Source: Mercenaria mercenaria
Lineage: Eukaryota > Mollusca > Bivalvia > Venerida > Veneridae
Length of the DNA: 64,000 nucleotides
NCBI RefSeq assembly: GCF_021730395.1
Contig: NC_069367.1
Span: forward strand, 71,781,501-71,845,500
Direction: 5' to 3'
This document shows positions 44,761 through 59,000 of the stretch, one piece after another. The position numbers and the translations under genes were made by a program. Position 1 is the first letter of the stretch. Every line of letters begins with the position of its first letter. A model generated the notes under the pieces. That model was not told the origin of the DNA. It did no database searches and saw nothing but the letters and a program-made list of their open reading frames with translations.

Positions 44761-47700
44761 TATTTTTGCTCTCGTTCAATTCTTACTCAGTATCTCAACT
44801 TCACCCCAATACGCCGCTTCATCAAACATTTCAGTGCAGTCTACCTCACTCACTTGATGTTCCACTCAATAACTTACCTCCTCACTACATTCCAGTACTT
44901 CTGGTGATACTACATACTTCAGTTTACTCCACTCCACTGGATGTCAGCGTTATGTTTAAATAATTTGTCACTACTTCCATTTGTCTAATAGTATCTCTAT
45001 ATTATATTAAGAATTTAAGCATGGTATACTTACTGGATGATGATAACCTGTATTTTGTGATAAGATCCTGGATGATTTTAAAGAATATATATGTTTTAGG
45101 CATTTAGGCATTTGTCCCTGATACACTGATACAGTTTGTCTGTTTCCAAGGGCTAAAGGCATGTGTGTGTATATAATGTGTAGTTATTATAAATTTTTAG
45201 TGATAGGATACTAATATGAAACTATTTTAAAGTTTAATTCTGTAATAGATGTTTGTTCTCCTAGTCTCTAATATTTCTTTCAAGAAAGGTTTGCATGAAT
45301 GTTTTATATGTAAATGTAACTGTAGTATATTTGTGTCCATGCAGAGTGAGACTATAATAAACATCTTATAAAATGCATTGGTTATTTCTTTTATCTTGTC
45401 AGATCAGATATTACATGTGTAGCGAATAGTTACAAATGTATCACTTATTCAAACTCGGCAAACTGAGTTATTGTACCTGCCCCATTTGATTACGTGACCT
45501 TTCCTACATAACTTAAACACAAGCTTCGGATTTGTTGCAAAAATGTGTGTAAACCTGTAAGATTCAACCTCATTGCTTAAAGATTCGTTTTCTTACATCA
45601 TGAGAATATCTTTAAAATACTGAAATGTAATGGGTTCTGAGTATTTTGATGAACTTTACAGCTACCTGGCTGTATGTTTGATTTTGAAATTTGAAATTTA
45701 GTAAAGTAAGTAATAGTGGAAATTTTATCACCAAATTTCATACACATTTGAGGGTTGTTGCCTTTGAATGTAAATAGAAAAAAAATGAAACGATTATGGC
45801 CATATAGAATGGTACTCTTTGTGCTTGAAAGTCTGTTTGACAGGGGAAATTACACCTCATCGGTCAACGAATGTTTCGAGGGGGTCCTACAGAGTCATTT
45901 CTTACAACGTACGCTTTTAGGCTGACCATTTACAACCTGTGAAAGAAGAAACATATTGCGTCAAACAGTATTTCTAGTACAGACCTACTTGATATCAGAA
46001 ATCTTAAACCGAACAGTTTGACATAGGACCGAGCTGGTTACGACAAACCGGACTGAACTGCTTCTCGGCGGTATTTGTCATAAGAAGTATAGATTTCACT
46101 TTACCCCTAAACAATGTTGAACGGACCCTATATGATATAAACAACGCGATTTCGCATTGCCTGCATTCATCTTTAGACAGTTTTCACCACCACACATCTA
46201 TTAACAAAAAGCTTCTTCTGCATGGCTATCGTTATTATAAATCCAAAATACTTTGCCAAATCGTATTACCGAATATATGAATGACCTGTTAAATTGTATT
46301 TAAAAGAAATGAAAGACGCTTCTGCGACAAAGTGTACCACAACTTGATTTTTAATGGAGTTTTAATTTTCAAAATTCGTAATTTTTTAAGAGGCTATAGC
46401 CGTTTTGTTCTGAGAAAAGTTCTAGCCCGCTTAATAGTTGGTCACCATGATTCCTGTTTGAGTATGCGATGAAAGGTAATATGGCGTCGCCTGATTTTTT
46501 TTTCTGATTGCTACGTTTCCGATTGGGAAGATATAACAAGCGCCGGGCGAGTTTTAAACTTTTTGTTCACGTGAGCGGACACCGGACGGCTTTCATGCCG
46601 GATAGGTTTCAAATCTGTCAGGAACCGGACAGGGGATGGGCGGCACCCGTGTGGAATATACATGAACACATATGAAGATCTTTTAAGTCCAACGGCGTCC
46701 CGTACGATTGTATTTAGGGGTCTTCAGTGTCCAAGTCTTGTTTGCATTATGCGAGTTGCCATCAGCCTCTCTTGTTGCATAGGTAAAAGTTGTTTTCTCA
46801 TGTATTTACTTAAACGTTTGAATACTATCGACTTGATAGAAAATATTATTGAATCCAATGTATATGATTATGCCCCTTTATCGCTCTTAAGTGTAATATT
46901 GAAAGTATATGATTTTTAAAGCATCATATTATGTAAGACATCTGTTTGAATACGTGATTTATCTACATAAAAAACTGAAATCATTATGGAACTTTAACTG
47001 AATAATGTAATATTTTTTCATATAATATATACGATTGTTCGAAATGGATCCCACACATTATTACTACTTTACATAAGCATTGTAATTTGATCTAGCAAAC
47101 ATGTACATTTTCATCATGCAGATACCCTGGACATCGGATTTGAAGTGTCTCAAAGCTCATATTTCATTCATTAGAAATAAGAAAGCTATCCCTCCTTTTG
47201 CTGTCTCGTGTGGGTAAACTGTAACACTGAAATTCATGATAGGGTTCTGCACGTATAAACACACGAAAATATTCCTTAAACTTCCGATTAAACCTTTGAA
47301 TGTTCCCTTAAATAACTGTAACGTTACCAACACACACGAAATGCGCGTATGAATGATAAAAAATAACAAACCAGTTGCTTAAACTAATAAACATTGGAAA
47401 TATATCGATATAATACATGAAGTGCGGATATGCATTAAGCATGCAATATGATATACAATGTTGAACGATCAATATTTCAACAATAAGTCTAATAGCTGAA
47501 TATCGATATTTTAATTACGTTTTTTTCTACCATTATGATCATACTTACCTAAAGAAAAACTTAAATATCATTTCTTCCGGGTCGAATTGAAGCTTTTCTT
47601 TCATATTAAAATGTGAAGAAGAAGTTTGCTCTGTGTACTGTTTGACAAAAATATTTACATTTATTATAAATGGAAATGGTGAAGTTTATAGACGATCTAT

Positions 47701-47960
47701 GAATTAGGATAATCGAAGGATTTGTAGATAAATAGACAGACGTAGAGAATAATGGATAGCTCTCAGGTAATGCAATTAATTTACCATTAACAAAAACATA
47801 TTATAAGTAGAAGTAAAACTTAAAATTTAAAGGTCTTATCAAAATGATATTTAATACAATTCATCTTTACTGTGGTTACTAGTGTATTTACACGCTCTGG
47901 TAATTAAACATAATTTGCACAAGTATAATAATACTAATAAATGTATAATGATATAATGAC
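44761..47960. other. Gap between CLCA and the last gene
   Basis: No secure exon. A GC-richer patch at about 46540-46790 holds an ATG (46662) and a short open frame; it could be a promoter or first exon of the last gene, but no donor in it fits the phase-0 start of the next exon. A stretch rich in CTCCACT-like words at 44780-44940 makes two overlapping ORFs that are not genes. Confidence 0.4.
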
Positions 47961-47964
47961 AGCA

Positions 47965-47977
47965 ATAACGACGACGC

Positions 47978-48010
<33 letters not shown>

Positions 48011-48185
48011 TGATGACGGCGACGACGATGATAATGTTGTTGGTAAGAATATGAACAATAATAGTATCAGCAAGAAATTATTTATACACTGTCAAACTGA
48101 CTGTCACAGATTAACTCGTATTTAAACAGTTCTAGTGGAAACAGAAGTCATCATCATCATCATTATCATCATCATCATCATCTTT
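47965..48185 (+). repeat. Trinucleotide microsatellites
   Basis: ACG/ATG triplets at 47967-48033 and ATC triplets at 48150-48182. The minus-strand poly-Ser ORF at 47888-48073 is the translation of the first. Confidence 0.9.
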
Positions 48186-48771
48186 TTAAGATTTAGAAAA
48201 GCAGCAAAAGTGGGAGAAAAATGAGTGAGACTGTAATTTTAGTGTCAGTAGTATTGCTTAAAAAACTAAGGTGTCTGTTTTTGTATAATTATATACAGTT
48301 ACAATAGTTGTTGGCGAATTATAATAGTTTGTAAATAATACATAGTATCGGTGTCTTTTTCGCATTCATGTATCGTTACAATCATCGGAAAGTGCATGCA
48401 CACGCAGGTTTTAAACAAAAACTACATCAGTTGAAAACAATCGCCCCGTTTCTCAACGTTATTTAATGAAAACAATTATTTTTGGCGAATGGGTTCACAT
48501 GTGTTAAAATGTAAATAAAATCAGTGTTCATAATAACATAAAGAAACTTTTATTCGCTTTTATATCCGACGAACAGAAAATATTTTCGCTGACAATGCGG
48601 GTACATAGCGTGGCCGATAAAATTGAGAAATGAAAACCAAGCGTATGAATAGAATACTTCCTGAATGAAATTGCCTACGCTACTTAAAAATTGAACATTA
48701 TTATAAACTTTTTCATCATTGTATGAAACAAATCAACTTTCATAGAGTACGTAGCAGATAACATAGAGTAG

Positions 48772-49010
48772 TCCTGCTTGGCTGAGTTGAAAGAGCGCAG
48801 ATCTTCGGATGTTTGGAGTACGAGTTTGATTGCCGGGTTGGGCGTATCTTCTTCCCGACGAATTAATAGAAGACATTGTGTATAGAATCACTCGTCCTCC
48901 ACCTCTGATTCATTTGAAGAAGTTGGCAATTACTTGTGGAGAACAGGTCAACGATGGTACAGAATCCAGGAAGACTTTTAGGTTACTTTAGCCGCAAAAT
49001 CCAGACACAC
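48772..49010 (+). repeat. tRNA-derived SINE, diverged copy
   Basis: It has an A-box-like TTGGCTGAGTTGAAAGAGCG and a B-box-like GAGTTTGATTGCC. The body TCGTCCTCCACCTCTGATTC is shared with the SINE at 34573. The tail has lost the GTTAAACCC block in part and ends CAGACACACATA. Confidence 0.8.
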
Positions 49011-49299
49011 ATATAATATACCAAAATACTTTCGGCCAGGGAAGTATTACATGTACATATAAACACAAAAAAGCTAAAAATCAGTTTACGTGAATATACT
49101 TTTCTGAAGATATTGAAAATAACTTGTACGAACATAGGTAACATCACTCAAGCTGGTATATAAAACAGCACTAAAACATAATTTATTTTGGATTAGCGGA
49201 TGAACTGTTGACTATGCAATAAAAATCTTCGTGATCGAGTTAATTTTCAGAAAGATAATATACAGATTGTGAGATATGATAGCAGTATGTTTTCTTTGG

Positions 49300-49532
49300 T
49301 AGGAGGGGAGGGGGCGCGGTTAACGTCACACCGACATAATTCGACTTTTCAGCATTTAACACTAGAGGAAGTCCTGGACATGGACGGTAGAACAACTAAA
49401 ATCTGTCAGTCAGCAGGACAGCGTCCTCGCAATAGATATTCTACACTCTGAGCAAGGTTTTGAACCAACAATATTGAGGGTCAACTTATTTAAAGTCAGC
49501 GACCTTAACCACTAGACCATGGAGCTTTCTGA
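49300..49532 (-). repeat. tRNA-derived SINE (minus strand), degenerate copy of the 27111 family
   Basis: It keeps GGTTAACGTCACACCGACAT at one end and, on the minus strand, a head with AGCTCCATGGTCTAGTGGTT then AAGGTCGCTGACTTTAAA. It is more decayed than the copy at 27111-27384. Confidence 0.75.
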
Positions 49533-49964
49533 AAAAAAAAAATACCGAAATCAATAGCCAGAATCCTCTCAAAAAGTGTGCAATTGTTATTGTTTTTATT
49601 GATAAATTTAGGTGTTATTTACTTCTTGACTGTCTATATGTGTCATTTTCTTTGTTCCTTTTTAATGAATGTGATAATGTTCAAAATTAGGAAATCAGTC
49701 TTTCAGTGTCGTTATGTTGACCAGTTGCATAAAAAGGGCCGTTAACAAAAAACTGACCTTGTATCTACTTCGGTGGATCCCACGTCTGGAAAAGCTAACT
49801 GTATTGAAATATTAATTATCTCCTTTCATAATTATTATGTTTACGCGGAGGTAAGAATCATACAGACTATCATTTAGAAGCATATCGAGTATGGGAATGG
49901 GGGATTCTTTCCCTCTCATTAAATGAAATATACCCAAGTCTATTTCAGGTCTTTATCTTTGTAG

Positions 49965-50012
49965 GTTTCCAACTTCGAGTCTTTGCTTGCAAGGGATACG
50001 CTCGGCCCTGTC
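49965..50012 (+). CDS. Last gene: mini-exon a
   Basis: Acceptor ttatctttgtag, donor GTC then gtaagt, 48 bases, phase 0-0. It encodes VSNFESLLARDTLGPV. Splice signals are good and the phase agrees with the following exons; assignment to the same gene is an inference. Confidence 0.6.
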
Positions 50013-53000
50013 GTAAGTATTTCATTAATAGACAATTGTGAGTTATAAACGACAAAAGTTTATTAAAATAAGGCGTATTTCAAAACGGAAATCATTCGTT
50101 TAGTATAAGGTTATGATTATGATAACAATAACAATATACTAGTGTTAAAGGAAAATAGTAATCATCTTTATAAATGCTTCTGTCCTATGCTGCAGCGGCC
50201 CCGTTTTATATACATATATAACTTATATAAGACATCCTTTATATATACACATACTAAGGCAGCATTTTATAACCGGTACTGAGTGCCACAGATGTAAATT
50301 ATCTCGTTTGCACGTTGTTTAGCTGTTCAGCTAAATACTATCTCAACTCGTAGTATTGCATTTCTTCAATCATTTCTCAAATAATTCCATCGCATGACCT
50401 AGGACTGACAACCTCAAGGTCGGAAGATCGATCAATAGGCGCTTCAAATGTTTTCGACTCTGACCAAAAACATTATGTCAGACGTCATTTTTCCAACATA
50501 TATTGTATCTATTTAACTCGACGAACCTTTGGTACAAAAATACTGATATGTAACTGTAGCAATGTTATGCGATTTCTAGTATTTACAGTAATAATATGTG
50601 CAATTTTAACTCAGTATGGTGCTAATAACTTGTCATATTATGTTGTAATGAAACCTGAACATTATTTTTATATGAAAAAGTAAAATTTGTTTGAAAATAT
50701 ACATTTTCATGTAATTGACATATCAGACTCAATAAATTTTGATATCTTATCACACTTACATATTCTAATTTCATATAGTAAAAAGGATTTTAATCAATAT
50801 TCTTTGGCACAGAAAATAATTTACAGTATGTTATGCGTAACTATATATCAGATATTTCAAGATAACAGTTACAATATAGATAAGAATTCGAAGATGGCAA
50901 TACCACCGTTACTTTGGAAAATTAAATGGTGGCATATGCCTATGATGTATTGAAATTCCACTGGAGTTAAGGAACAAAAACAAAATGAAATGAAACACGA
51001 GAAAAATGTTAATAGATACATTTCTGCTATCCTTAATGATACTAGTACCCATTAATACAAAATGTACCTTCTCCCACATGCAAATACAGAGTTTACGCTC
51101 TCCCACCTGTAAACAAGAAGTGTACATCCCCATCTGTAAATACAAACTGTACATTCTCTTGCCTTACATCCTCCTAAATATAAATACAAAGTGCACTTCC
51201 TCCAACATGTAAATACAAAGTGCACTTCGTCCCACATGTAAATACAAAGTGCACTTCGTCCCACATATGAATACAACTCTACCTGTTACCACATGTAAAT
51301 ACAGCATGTACATGCCCCCACATGTAAATACAAAATGTACCTTCTCCTACTTCTAAATACAGTGTACATCGTCCCACATGTAAATACAAAGTGTACCTCC
51401 TCCCACATATAAATACAGAGTTTACATCCTGCCACATGTATCTACAAAATGTACCTTTTCCAACCTCCAAATACAGAGTGTACATCCTGTCACATGTAAA
51501 TACAAAATGTACATTCTCCTTCATGTTAAATCAAAATGTCCCTCCTCCCACATATAAATACAAAGTGTACCTCTTCCCATATGTAAATATAGAGTGAACC
51601 TCCTCCCACATGTTAATACAAAATGTACCTTCTCCTTCATGTTAAATCAAAATGTCCCTCCTCCCACATATAAATACAAAGTGTACCTCTTCCAATATGT
51701 AAATATAGAGTGACCCTCCTCCTACATGTTAATACAAAATGTACCTTCTCCTACCTCTTAATACAGAGTGTACATCCTGTCACATGTATCCACACAATGT
51801 ACCTTCTCCTACCTCTAAATACAGAGTATACATCCTGCCACATGTAAATACAAAATGTTCCTTCTCCTACCTCTAAATACAGGGTGTACATCCTCCCCCA
51901 TTAAAATACAAAATGTACCTTCTCCTACCTCTAAATACAGAGTGTACCTCCTACCACATGTAAATACAACAGGTAACTTCTCCTACCACCTCAAAATACA
52001 GAGTATACCTCCTCCCACATGTAAATATAAAGTGTAACTTCTCCTACCTCTAAATACAGTGTACATAAATGTACCTTCTCCTACCTCTAAATACAGAGTG
52101 TACCTCCTACCACATGTAAATACAACAGGTAACTTCTCCTACCACCTCAAAATACAGAGTATACCTCCTCCCACATGTAAATATAAAGTGTAACTTCTCC
52201 TACCTCTAAATACAGTGTACATAAATGTACCTTCTCCTACCTCTAAATACAGAGTGTACATCCTCCCACATGTAAATACAAAATGTACCTTCTCCTACCT
52301 AAAAATACAGTGTACATCCTTCCACATGTAAATACAAAATGTACATTCTCCTACCTCCTAATACAGAGTGTACATCCTGCCACATGTTAATACAAAATGT
52401 ACCTTCTCCTTCCTCTAAATACAGAATGTACATCCTCTCACATGTAAATATAAAATGTACCTTCTCCTACCTCTTAATACAGTGTACATCGTCCCACATG
52501 TAAATACAAAATGTACCTTTTTCTACCTCTAAATACAGAGTGTACATCCTCCCATATGTAAATACAAAATGTACCTTCTCCTACCTCTTATTACAGAGAG
52601 TACATCCTCCCACATGCAAATACAAAAAGTACCTACTCCGGGGATCCTATCTTTAAATATAGAGTGTATCTCCTCCCACATATAATTACAAAATGTACCT
52701 TCTCCTACCTCTAAATACAGAATGTACATCCTCCCATATGTAAGTACAAGATGTACCTTCTCCTACTTCTTATTACAGAGAGTACATCCCCCACATGCAA
52801 ATACAAAATGTATCTACCTCCTCCCATATATAATTACAAAAGGTAACTTCTCCTACCACCTAAAAATACAGAGTGTACCTCCTCCCACATGTAAATACAA
52901 AATGTACCTTCTCCTATCTCTAAATACAGAATGCACATCCTGTCACATGTAAATACAAAATGTACCTTCTCCTGCATGTAAATACAAAATGCACCTTCTC

Positions 53001-56000
53001 CAGCATGTAAATACAAAATGCACCTTCTCCAGCATGTAAATACAAAATGTACCTTCTCCTACCTCAATATACAGAATGTAAATCCTCCCGCATGTTCATA
53101 CAAAATGTTCCTTCTCCTACCTCTAAGTACAGAGTTTACATCCTGCCACATGTAAAAACAAAGTGTGCATCCTGCCACATGTAAATATAAAATGTACTTT
53201 CTCCTAAATGTAATTACAAAGTGTACTTCCTCCCACATGTAATTAAGTGTACCTCTCCAACATGTAAATACAAAGTGTACCTCTTCCCACATATCAAAAC
53301 AAATTGTCCCTCCTCCCACATATAAATACAAAGTGTACCTCCTTCCACATGTAAATACAAAGTCCCTCCTCTAACATGTAAATAAGTGTACCTCTTCCAC
53401 ATGTAAATACAAGGTGTTCCTCCTCCAACATGTACATACTAAATGTACCTCCTCCCAAATTTTCTGCATTTGTTACGAGTGGTAGATACACTCACTTCTC
53501 ATACACATTTAGAAGTAAAGTAACATTATTTCAGAGACTGAACATTAAAAATGAATGGAAGGTCAAGCACGAGAGTTTGGTGGAGCCGTCAAGCTCTCAC
53601 AGCAGTGTCACGGAGCTGGGCCATGCTGAAGATAAAGGACTTCGCTCATCATTCAGGGTAATTCCGGTATAGACATTTTAGTTTTGTTAAAAGTAACAAA
53701 CTACTAATTCCTGAAAGAATAGTTGGACGTAACGTGTTGGAGCTTTATTGAAGTAGGAACTGTTTGAGAATCTTGGCAGATAGTTCAGTTTTAACATGTT
53801 TATAATCTTTACACTGAGAAATAGCTATCACTGTCAGATAAACGTCATAATAGAAGACTGTGTAAAACTAATCGGGATGAAAACACTTTTGAAATGCGTA
53901 GAGATGTTTTGCAAACTCTTTAATATTACAGCAGTTATAGCTTTTGATGTTTGATGTTACTAACATAAAAGTTTGTTTTAAGCGCTAAGCTGACACTCTT
54001 GTAGGTATATAAGAATACCTGTACATATTAAACCGTCTTTGTTTTGAAATGCTTCTTATCTGTAAAAAGCATCTTGACAAGTAGCATTTCTATGTTATCA
54101 TATTATTTGGCAAAGCTTTCTGTTGTGACAGAATGATAATAATACTTATTGTTTAGATCAACCAATATTTTGTCCTGAATGCTAAACTTAGAAAAAAAGC
54201 ACTAAGGTCATGACTTCGATCCAAATTTGAATCGTATTGACAAAAATATTTATCGCACTCAAACGTATTTGAATAATAAATATTTTACACGGGAGTTGAG
54301 GTTCACTAAACCTCACATGATACAAGCCTGAACCATTGAAATAACACATGTTAAACATACATTTTAATAAAAATTTAAACATTTCATTTTAGCACGGAAT
54401 TGATGTTATTAACATTTCTTGAATTGTGTGTTTAAACCAAAATTTAAATACTACAATTCCCTTGAACGAGGTTTAACAGTAAATGTTAAACCAAAGAAAT
54501 CTTGTTACATCTATTGATTACAAACCTTAGCATATGTGCCAAAACTTTTGAGTAAAGGGATAGTTTTATCGCATATGTTGTTACACATATATATTTCTTT
54601 GTCCTTTTTCTTTTGCTTTCAACATGCGATTCTCTATCTTCAGGAACAGCCATATGTTCACATGGACGAAGAAGAAACGGTAACGAAACTGATTTTCAAT
54701 TTCATACATAAGACACATGTTATAAAACAAGAAAATCATGTTTTAATCTAAGGCTGTATGCAAATTTGATTTTTTTGTAGAAAATTGAATAGGGATGCTT
54801 TAAGGAGGTAGGTTACCTTCATATTTGTATGTGCGCATGTCCAACCGGAAGCTAACGTGACGATTTACGACGACGTTTACGACAAACTAAATGTGTTTGT
54901 ATATTCATTCTTCTGAAAACAAATCTTGAACTTGTCTTCGATCTGATGCTTTATGGTATAATAATGCAGAAATAATGAATAAATTGCCGCAGAAACGCTT
55001 CAAAACAATTTTGCCTTAAAGTGACGTCATTGACGTCATGACGTTACGTGTCAGTTACCGCGCAAAATTAATAGCTTTTATCTTGAAAGTACGTAATTCT
55101 GTACATTTTCTTTATTTTTACTATTTTCAAATAACCATTATTTGCTGAAATATTTTTATGAGTCTTTTGCTCTGAATAATAATCAATATTTTGCTTCTTT
55201 TGTGTAGTTATATTGAAATGTTATGTGGAATGTAAGAAAATGGATGATGGCAACCAATGTTATTTGGAATATAGTTGGGTGAAAGATTACTTGTTACGGC
55301 CATTATAAAATAAAAAGTCTAGCAGTTTGATTTGTAATACCTATTTTTCAGGTTCCGTTGATAATTTGTTACTTTTATACTAAAACTAAAATCTAAAATT
55401 GTTCAGATTTCAGTAGAAAATTGTGGTTTCTTGAATTGAATTGATGTTACCATGGAAACGAAGCCCGTGACCTATGTATCTAGATGTAAAATTCAAAAGC
55501 GTTGACACTGGTCTATTTAAGAAACACAGCTTCGGCTTTTTATTTTCATTTCAACAATATCCATGAGAATAATAGCACCACGCTGAACGATTTTTCCATG
55601 AAAAATGGCAGACGAGGTGTACTGCTGTACGTATTCCAAGCTGTGAAATTTGTTTGAATAAATGCAAATAACACGAAAATGTCACCTACGTTAGAAATAA
55701 TATGTTTTAAAGCTACATCAACTAGAAAGATAATCTTATTCAATATGTTTTTAAAGAATTTACGACAAAAAGCAAGACATAAGCTATTTTAAACATCTCT
55801 GTTGCCATGGTTACTTTAAAATTTAAGAAAAATAGGGTACCATGTAAAGTGCTTGGTATTTTGCTAATAATATTACCCAAATATTTTATGTTGGTCATTA
55901 ACAGAATGGCACTGAAGCCGTCGAAAACCCCTATTTTTATACATAGTTGTTTAAAAATGAGAGAAAATGCGTTACCATGGAAACACGAGCCCCGCGACAT

Positions 56001-59000
56001 ATACATTTTAAGCTTATATTAGAAAGATAACGTGCAAACCAGTAAAATTATCAACTATGCAGACTTCTACGGATATCAATGAAACTAAAATACACTGAAA
56101 AGTGTAAAATATCCGTATTTTCCTTCTTCTTTCAATATGAAATAGCTTTGGAGGGTCATGTTCTTCGAACCTGGATGAAAATTGAACTTGAAGGGACAGA
56201 GACAAACGAAATTGAGATTGTAGCAGTTAAAACTTCATATTACACGAAATGCAATAACATGCTGCGGTTGAACTAATTTGAATTTACCCTTGTAACAAGG
56301 TAACCTACCTCCTTAAGTGATAATTATGTTTTTCATATTAGTTTGAAACACTTTCATGTAGCAAACCGAAAGTGCATAGTTTGATAGTCATGACAGAACA
56401 GGTTTACAGCGTATCTGTTAAATTTTCTTTACTATTTCCAGGACAATGAAGCCACAAATAAAGTGAAAGTGAAAAAAGTTCCAGTATATACCATATCCAG
56501 TGACAGGGCATCTCTTACACCAGATTCGGTAGGTGCACGATGTGCCAAAATTATTCTGGTCTTGTATACAACGACTAAGTATAAGAAATGAGCCGCGCCA
56601 TGGAAAAACCAACATAGTGGCTTTGCGACCAGCATGGATCCAGACCAGCCTGAGCATCCGCGCAGTCTGGTCAGGCTCCATGCTGTTCGCTAACAGTTTC
56701 TTCAATTCAAATAGGCTTTAAAAGCGAACAGCATGGAGCCTGACCAGACTGCGCGGATGCGCAGGCTGGTCTGGATCCATGCTGGTCGCACACCCACTAT
56801 GTTGGTTTTCTCATGGCGCGGCTCATATAATGTTTCGGAAAATATGATATGTGACATGAAAAATGATTAATTTTGGATTAGAGGTCCCTAAAGTAGTGGT
56901 ATTTAACCTTGTATTTTTCATGGATTTTGAAGTAGAGGTCTCTAATGATATTTTGTCTTGTATTCCATTGGTAATTTGTATAAAACGTTTCTATTTGTAT
57001 TTCACTTTGTATTCTTCTTATAGTTTGAAATAGAATCCTAAAGTGGTATTTTACCTTGGATTCTTCTTGCTGTCTGGATTAGAGCCCTCCAGTAGTATCT
57101 TGCCTTGGATTCTTTTTTCGGTCTGGATTAGAGCCCTCCAGTGGTATCTCGCCTTGGATTCTTCTTGCGGTCTGGATTAGAGCCCTCCAGTATTATCTCG
57201 CCTTGGATTCTTCTTGCGGTCTGGATTAGAGCCCGCCAGTGGCATCTCGCCTTGGATTCTTTTTGTGGTCTGGATTAGAGCCCTCCAGTAGTATCTCGCC
57301 TTGGATTCTTCTTGCGGTCTGGATTAGAGCCCTCCAGTGGTATCTCGCCTTGGATTCTTTTTGTGGTCTGGATTAGAACCTGTCAAAGGTGTTTTACCTT
57401 GAATTTTTCTTGCAGTCTGGATAAAAGCTATCAAATTGTGATTTAACTTGTTTTGTTCGTTTAGTTTTGATTAGAGGTCTGCAATGGGGTTTTACCTTGT
57501 ACTCTGGAGGTCTCTAGTGATAGTTTTCCTTGTATTGTTATTGTAGTCTGGATTAGATGCCTCCAGTGGCGTTTTACCTTCTTTTCGTCTTGTAGTATGG
57601 ATTAGATGTCTCTAGTAATATTTTACTTTGTACTCTTGTGGTAATTTAGATGGTATTTACTTGGTATTTTTCTTTTAAGAATGTTATATAACATATTTTG
57701 ACGAATTTTACTAAATATCTTGATACGGCAAATTTACGATAGACTAGTCATAACAATATTTTTATGGATTTTCTTTTATCTGACCATGGCAAAACTATAT
57801 CAGAACTGAGTTGTCATTGTAAAATTTGATATTTTGAGTGAAAGATAAAAATGCTAATTTAGCTAGACAAATTACGCTTTTTAAAAGAATATTCAAAAGA
57901 ACCTCAATTGCAAAATGATACAATTTGCCTTTTTGGCATGACGTGAAAAATGCAAAAGTTTTATAGAGATTTACAAGGGATAGAACTGATATAAAAATAA
58001 TAATTCAAAACAAATTTCTCTGTCATAAAATGCGTATGAATTAACAAATATATATGTTGCAAATAATAGCTAGCAGTTTTACATACATTAGCAAAAGAAT
58101 CCTACATAGAATAAATGTTGCTTAAATGCAAAACGGTATAAGAATATACCGATATTACATTTATCTAAATCTGAATGGGTGTTCTCATATATAACTCAAT
58201 GCATTCGCACATTTTGATGTTTGAATTTAACACATCTTCAACAAGTAAACTATTAAAATATTAAATTATAGTAGTTAATGAACAATTTGTTCTGTAGACA
58301 ATTTGGCTTAGAAATTCTACTTAGACTGACATTTACCTTGGTTTCAGTCTTGATTGTTCAATTTCTCTTCAGGTAGTTTATGGAGGAACGCGGTCACTCT
58401 TAACAAATTTTAATGGAGGACTGCGAAATATAAATGCTTCTGGTGTCCAAGAGGTAAAATGTTTGCCATTCCAGCTTATCATGTAATATCTGAAACTGTT
58501 ACAGTCTGCCCCGCAACATCTGTTGAGTAACCTGTTACACATTGACGAGTCAAACAGTACGAGAAATGTCTGTAGAAACTGAGTAATAAAACTAAGCTTT
58601 ATAATTCCTCGCCTTCTGATAAGTCGTATATGTAAATTAAGTTTTGGATGGCTTTCATACTTCATGTGTTTCAGTGGAACAAATACATTCTCATAAAGCA
58701 GGACGTTCTACATTTTTATATGGTTGAAAAAACAAAACAAGAAAGAACGTCACATTTACCGGTTTAACAACTTTTCTTACTCCGTACGTTTTGTTATTCG
58801 CAGTAAAATATGGACATATTTCAATAAAAACTGGACAATTAAAACAAGACATAATAACGATAACAATTTGGCATAAATTCAGTGAATTGTAAAATAAACC
58901 TTGACACAGCAAGTAGTGTCATCTGCGGGATTAAAAAAATTGCGACCGCTCGTACACTATCCGTTGAAGGGATAGAATATGCTCTTATTTTACTTTTACT

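Noticed and set aside
44671-44963. Hydrophobic ORF resembling a membrane protein
   Set aside because: It spans the end of an interspersed repeat and a CT/CA-rich stretch; two frames are open together, which points to composition rather than coding.
46662-46919. ORF starting MNTYEDLLSPTAS as first exon of the last gene
   Set aside because: Position and base composition are suggestive, but the visible donor (gtaaaa after GCATAG) leaves phase 1, while the next exon begins in phase 0.
47888-48073. Poly-Ser ORF with a hydrophobic start (minus strand)
   Set aside because: It translates a trinucleotide microsatellite.
50940-53465. Regular spaced repeats as a CRISPR-like array
   Set aside because: The intervals are not unique spacers but the second half-unit of a minisatellite, and the genome is eukaryotic.
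50909-53491. Many overlapping 60-90 residue ORFs on the minus and plus strands with Tyr/Cys/His/Trp-rich repeats
   Set aside because: They are translations of the two-part minisatellite; they lack splice context, and the unit length is not a multiple of three.
56418-56721. ORFs of 62-95 residues on both strands
   Set aside because: They arise from the 240-base palindrome; only 56442-56528 on the plus strand has splice sites and the right phase.
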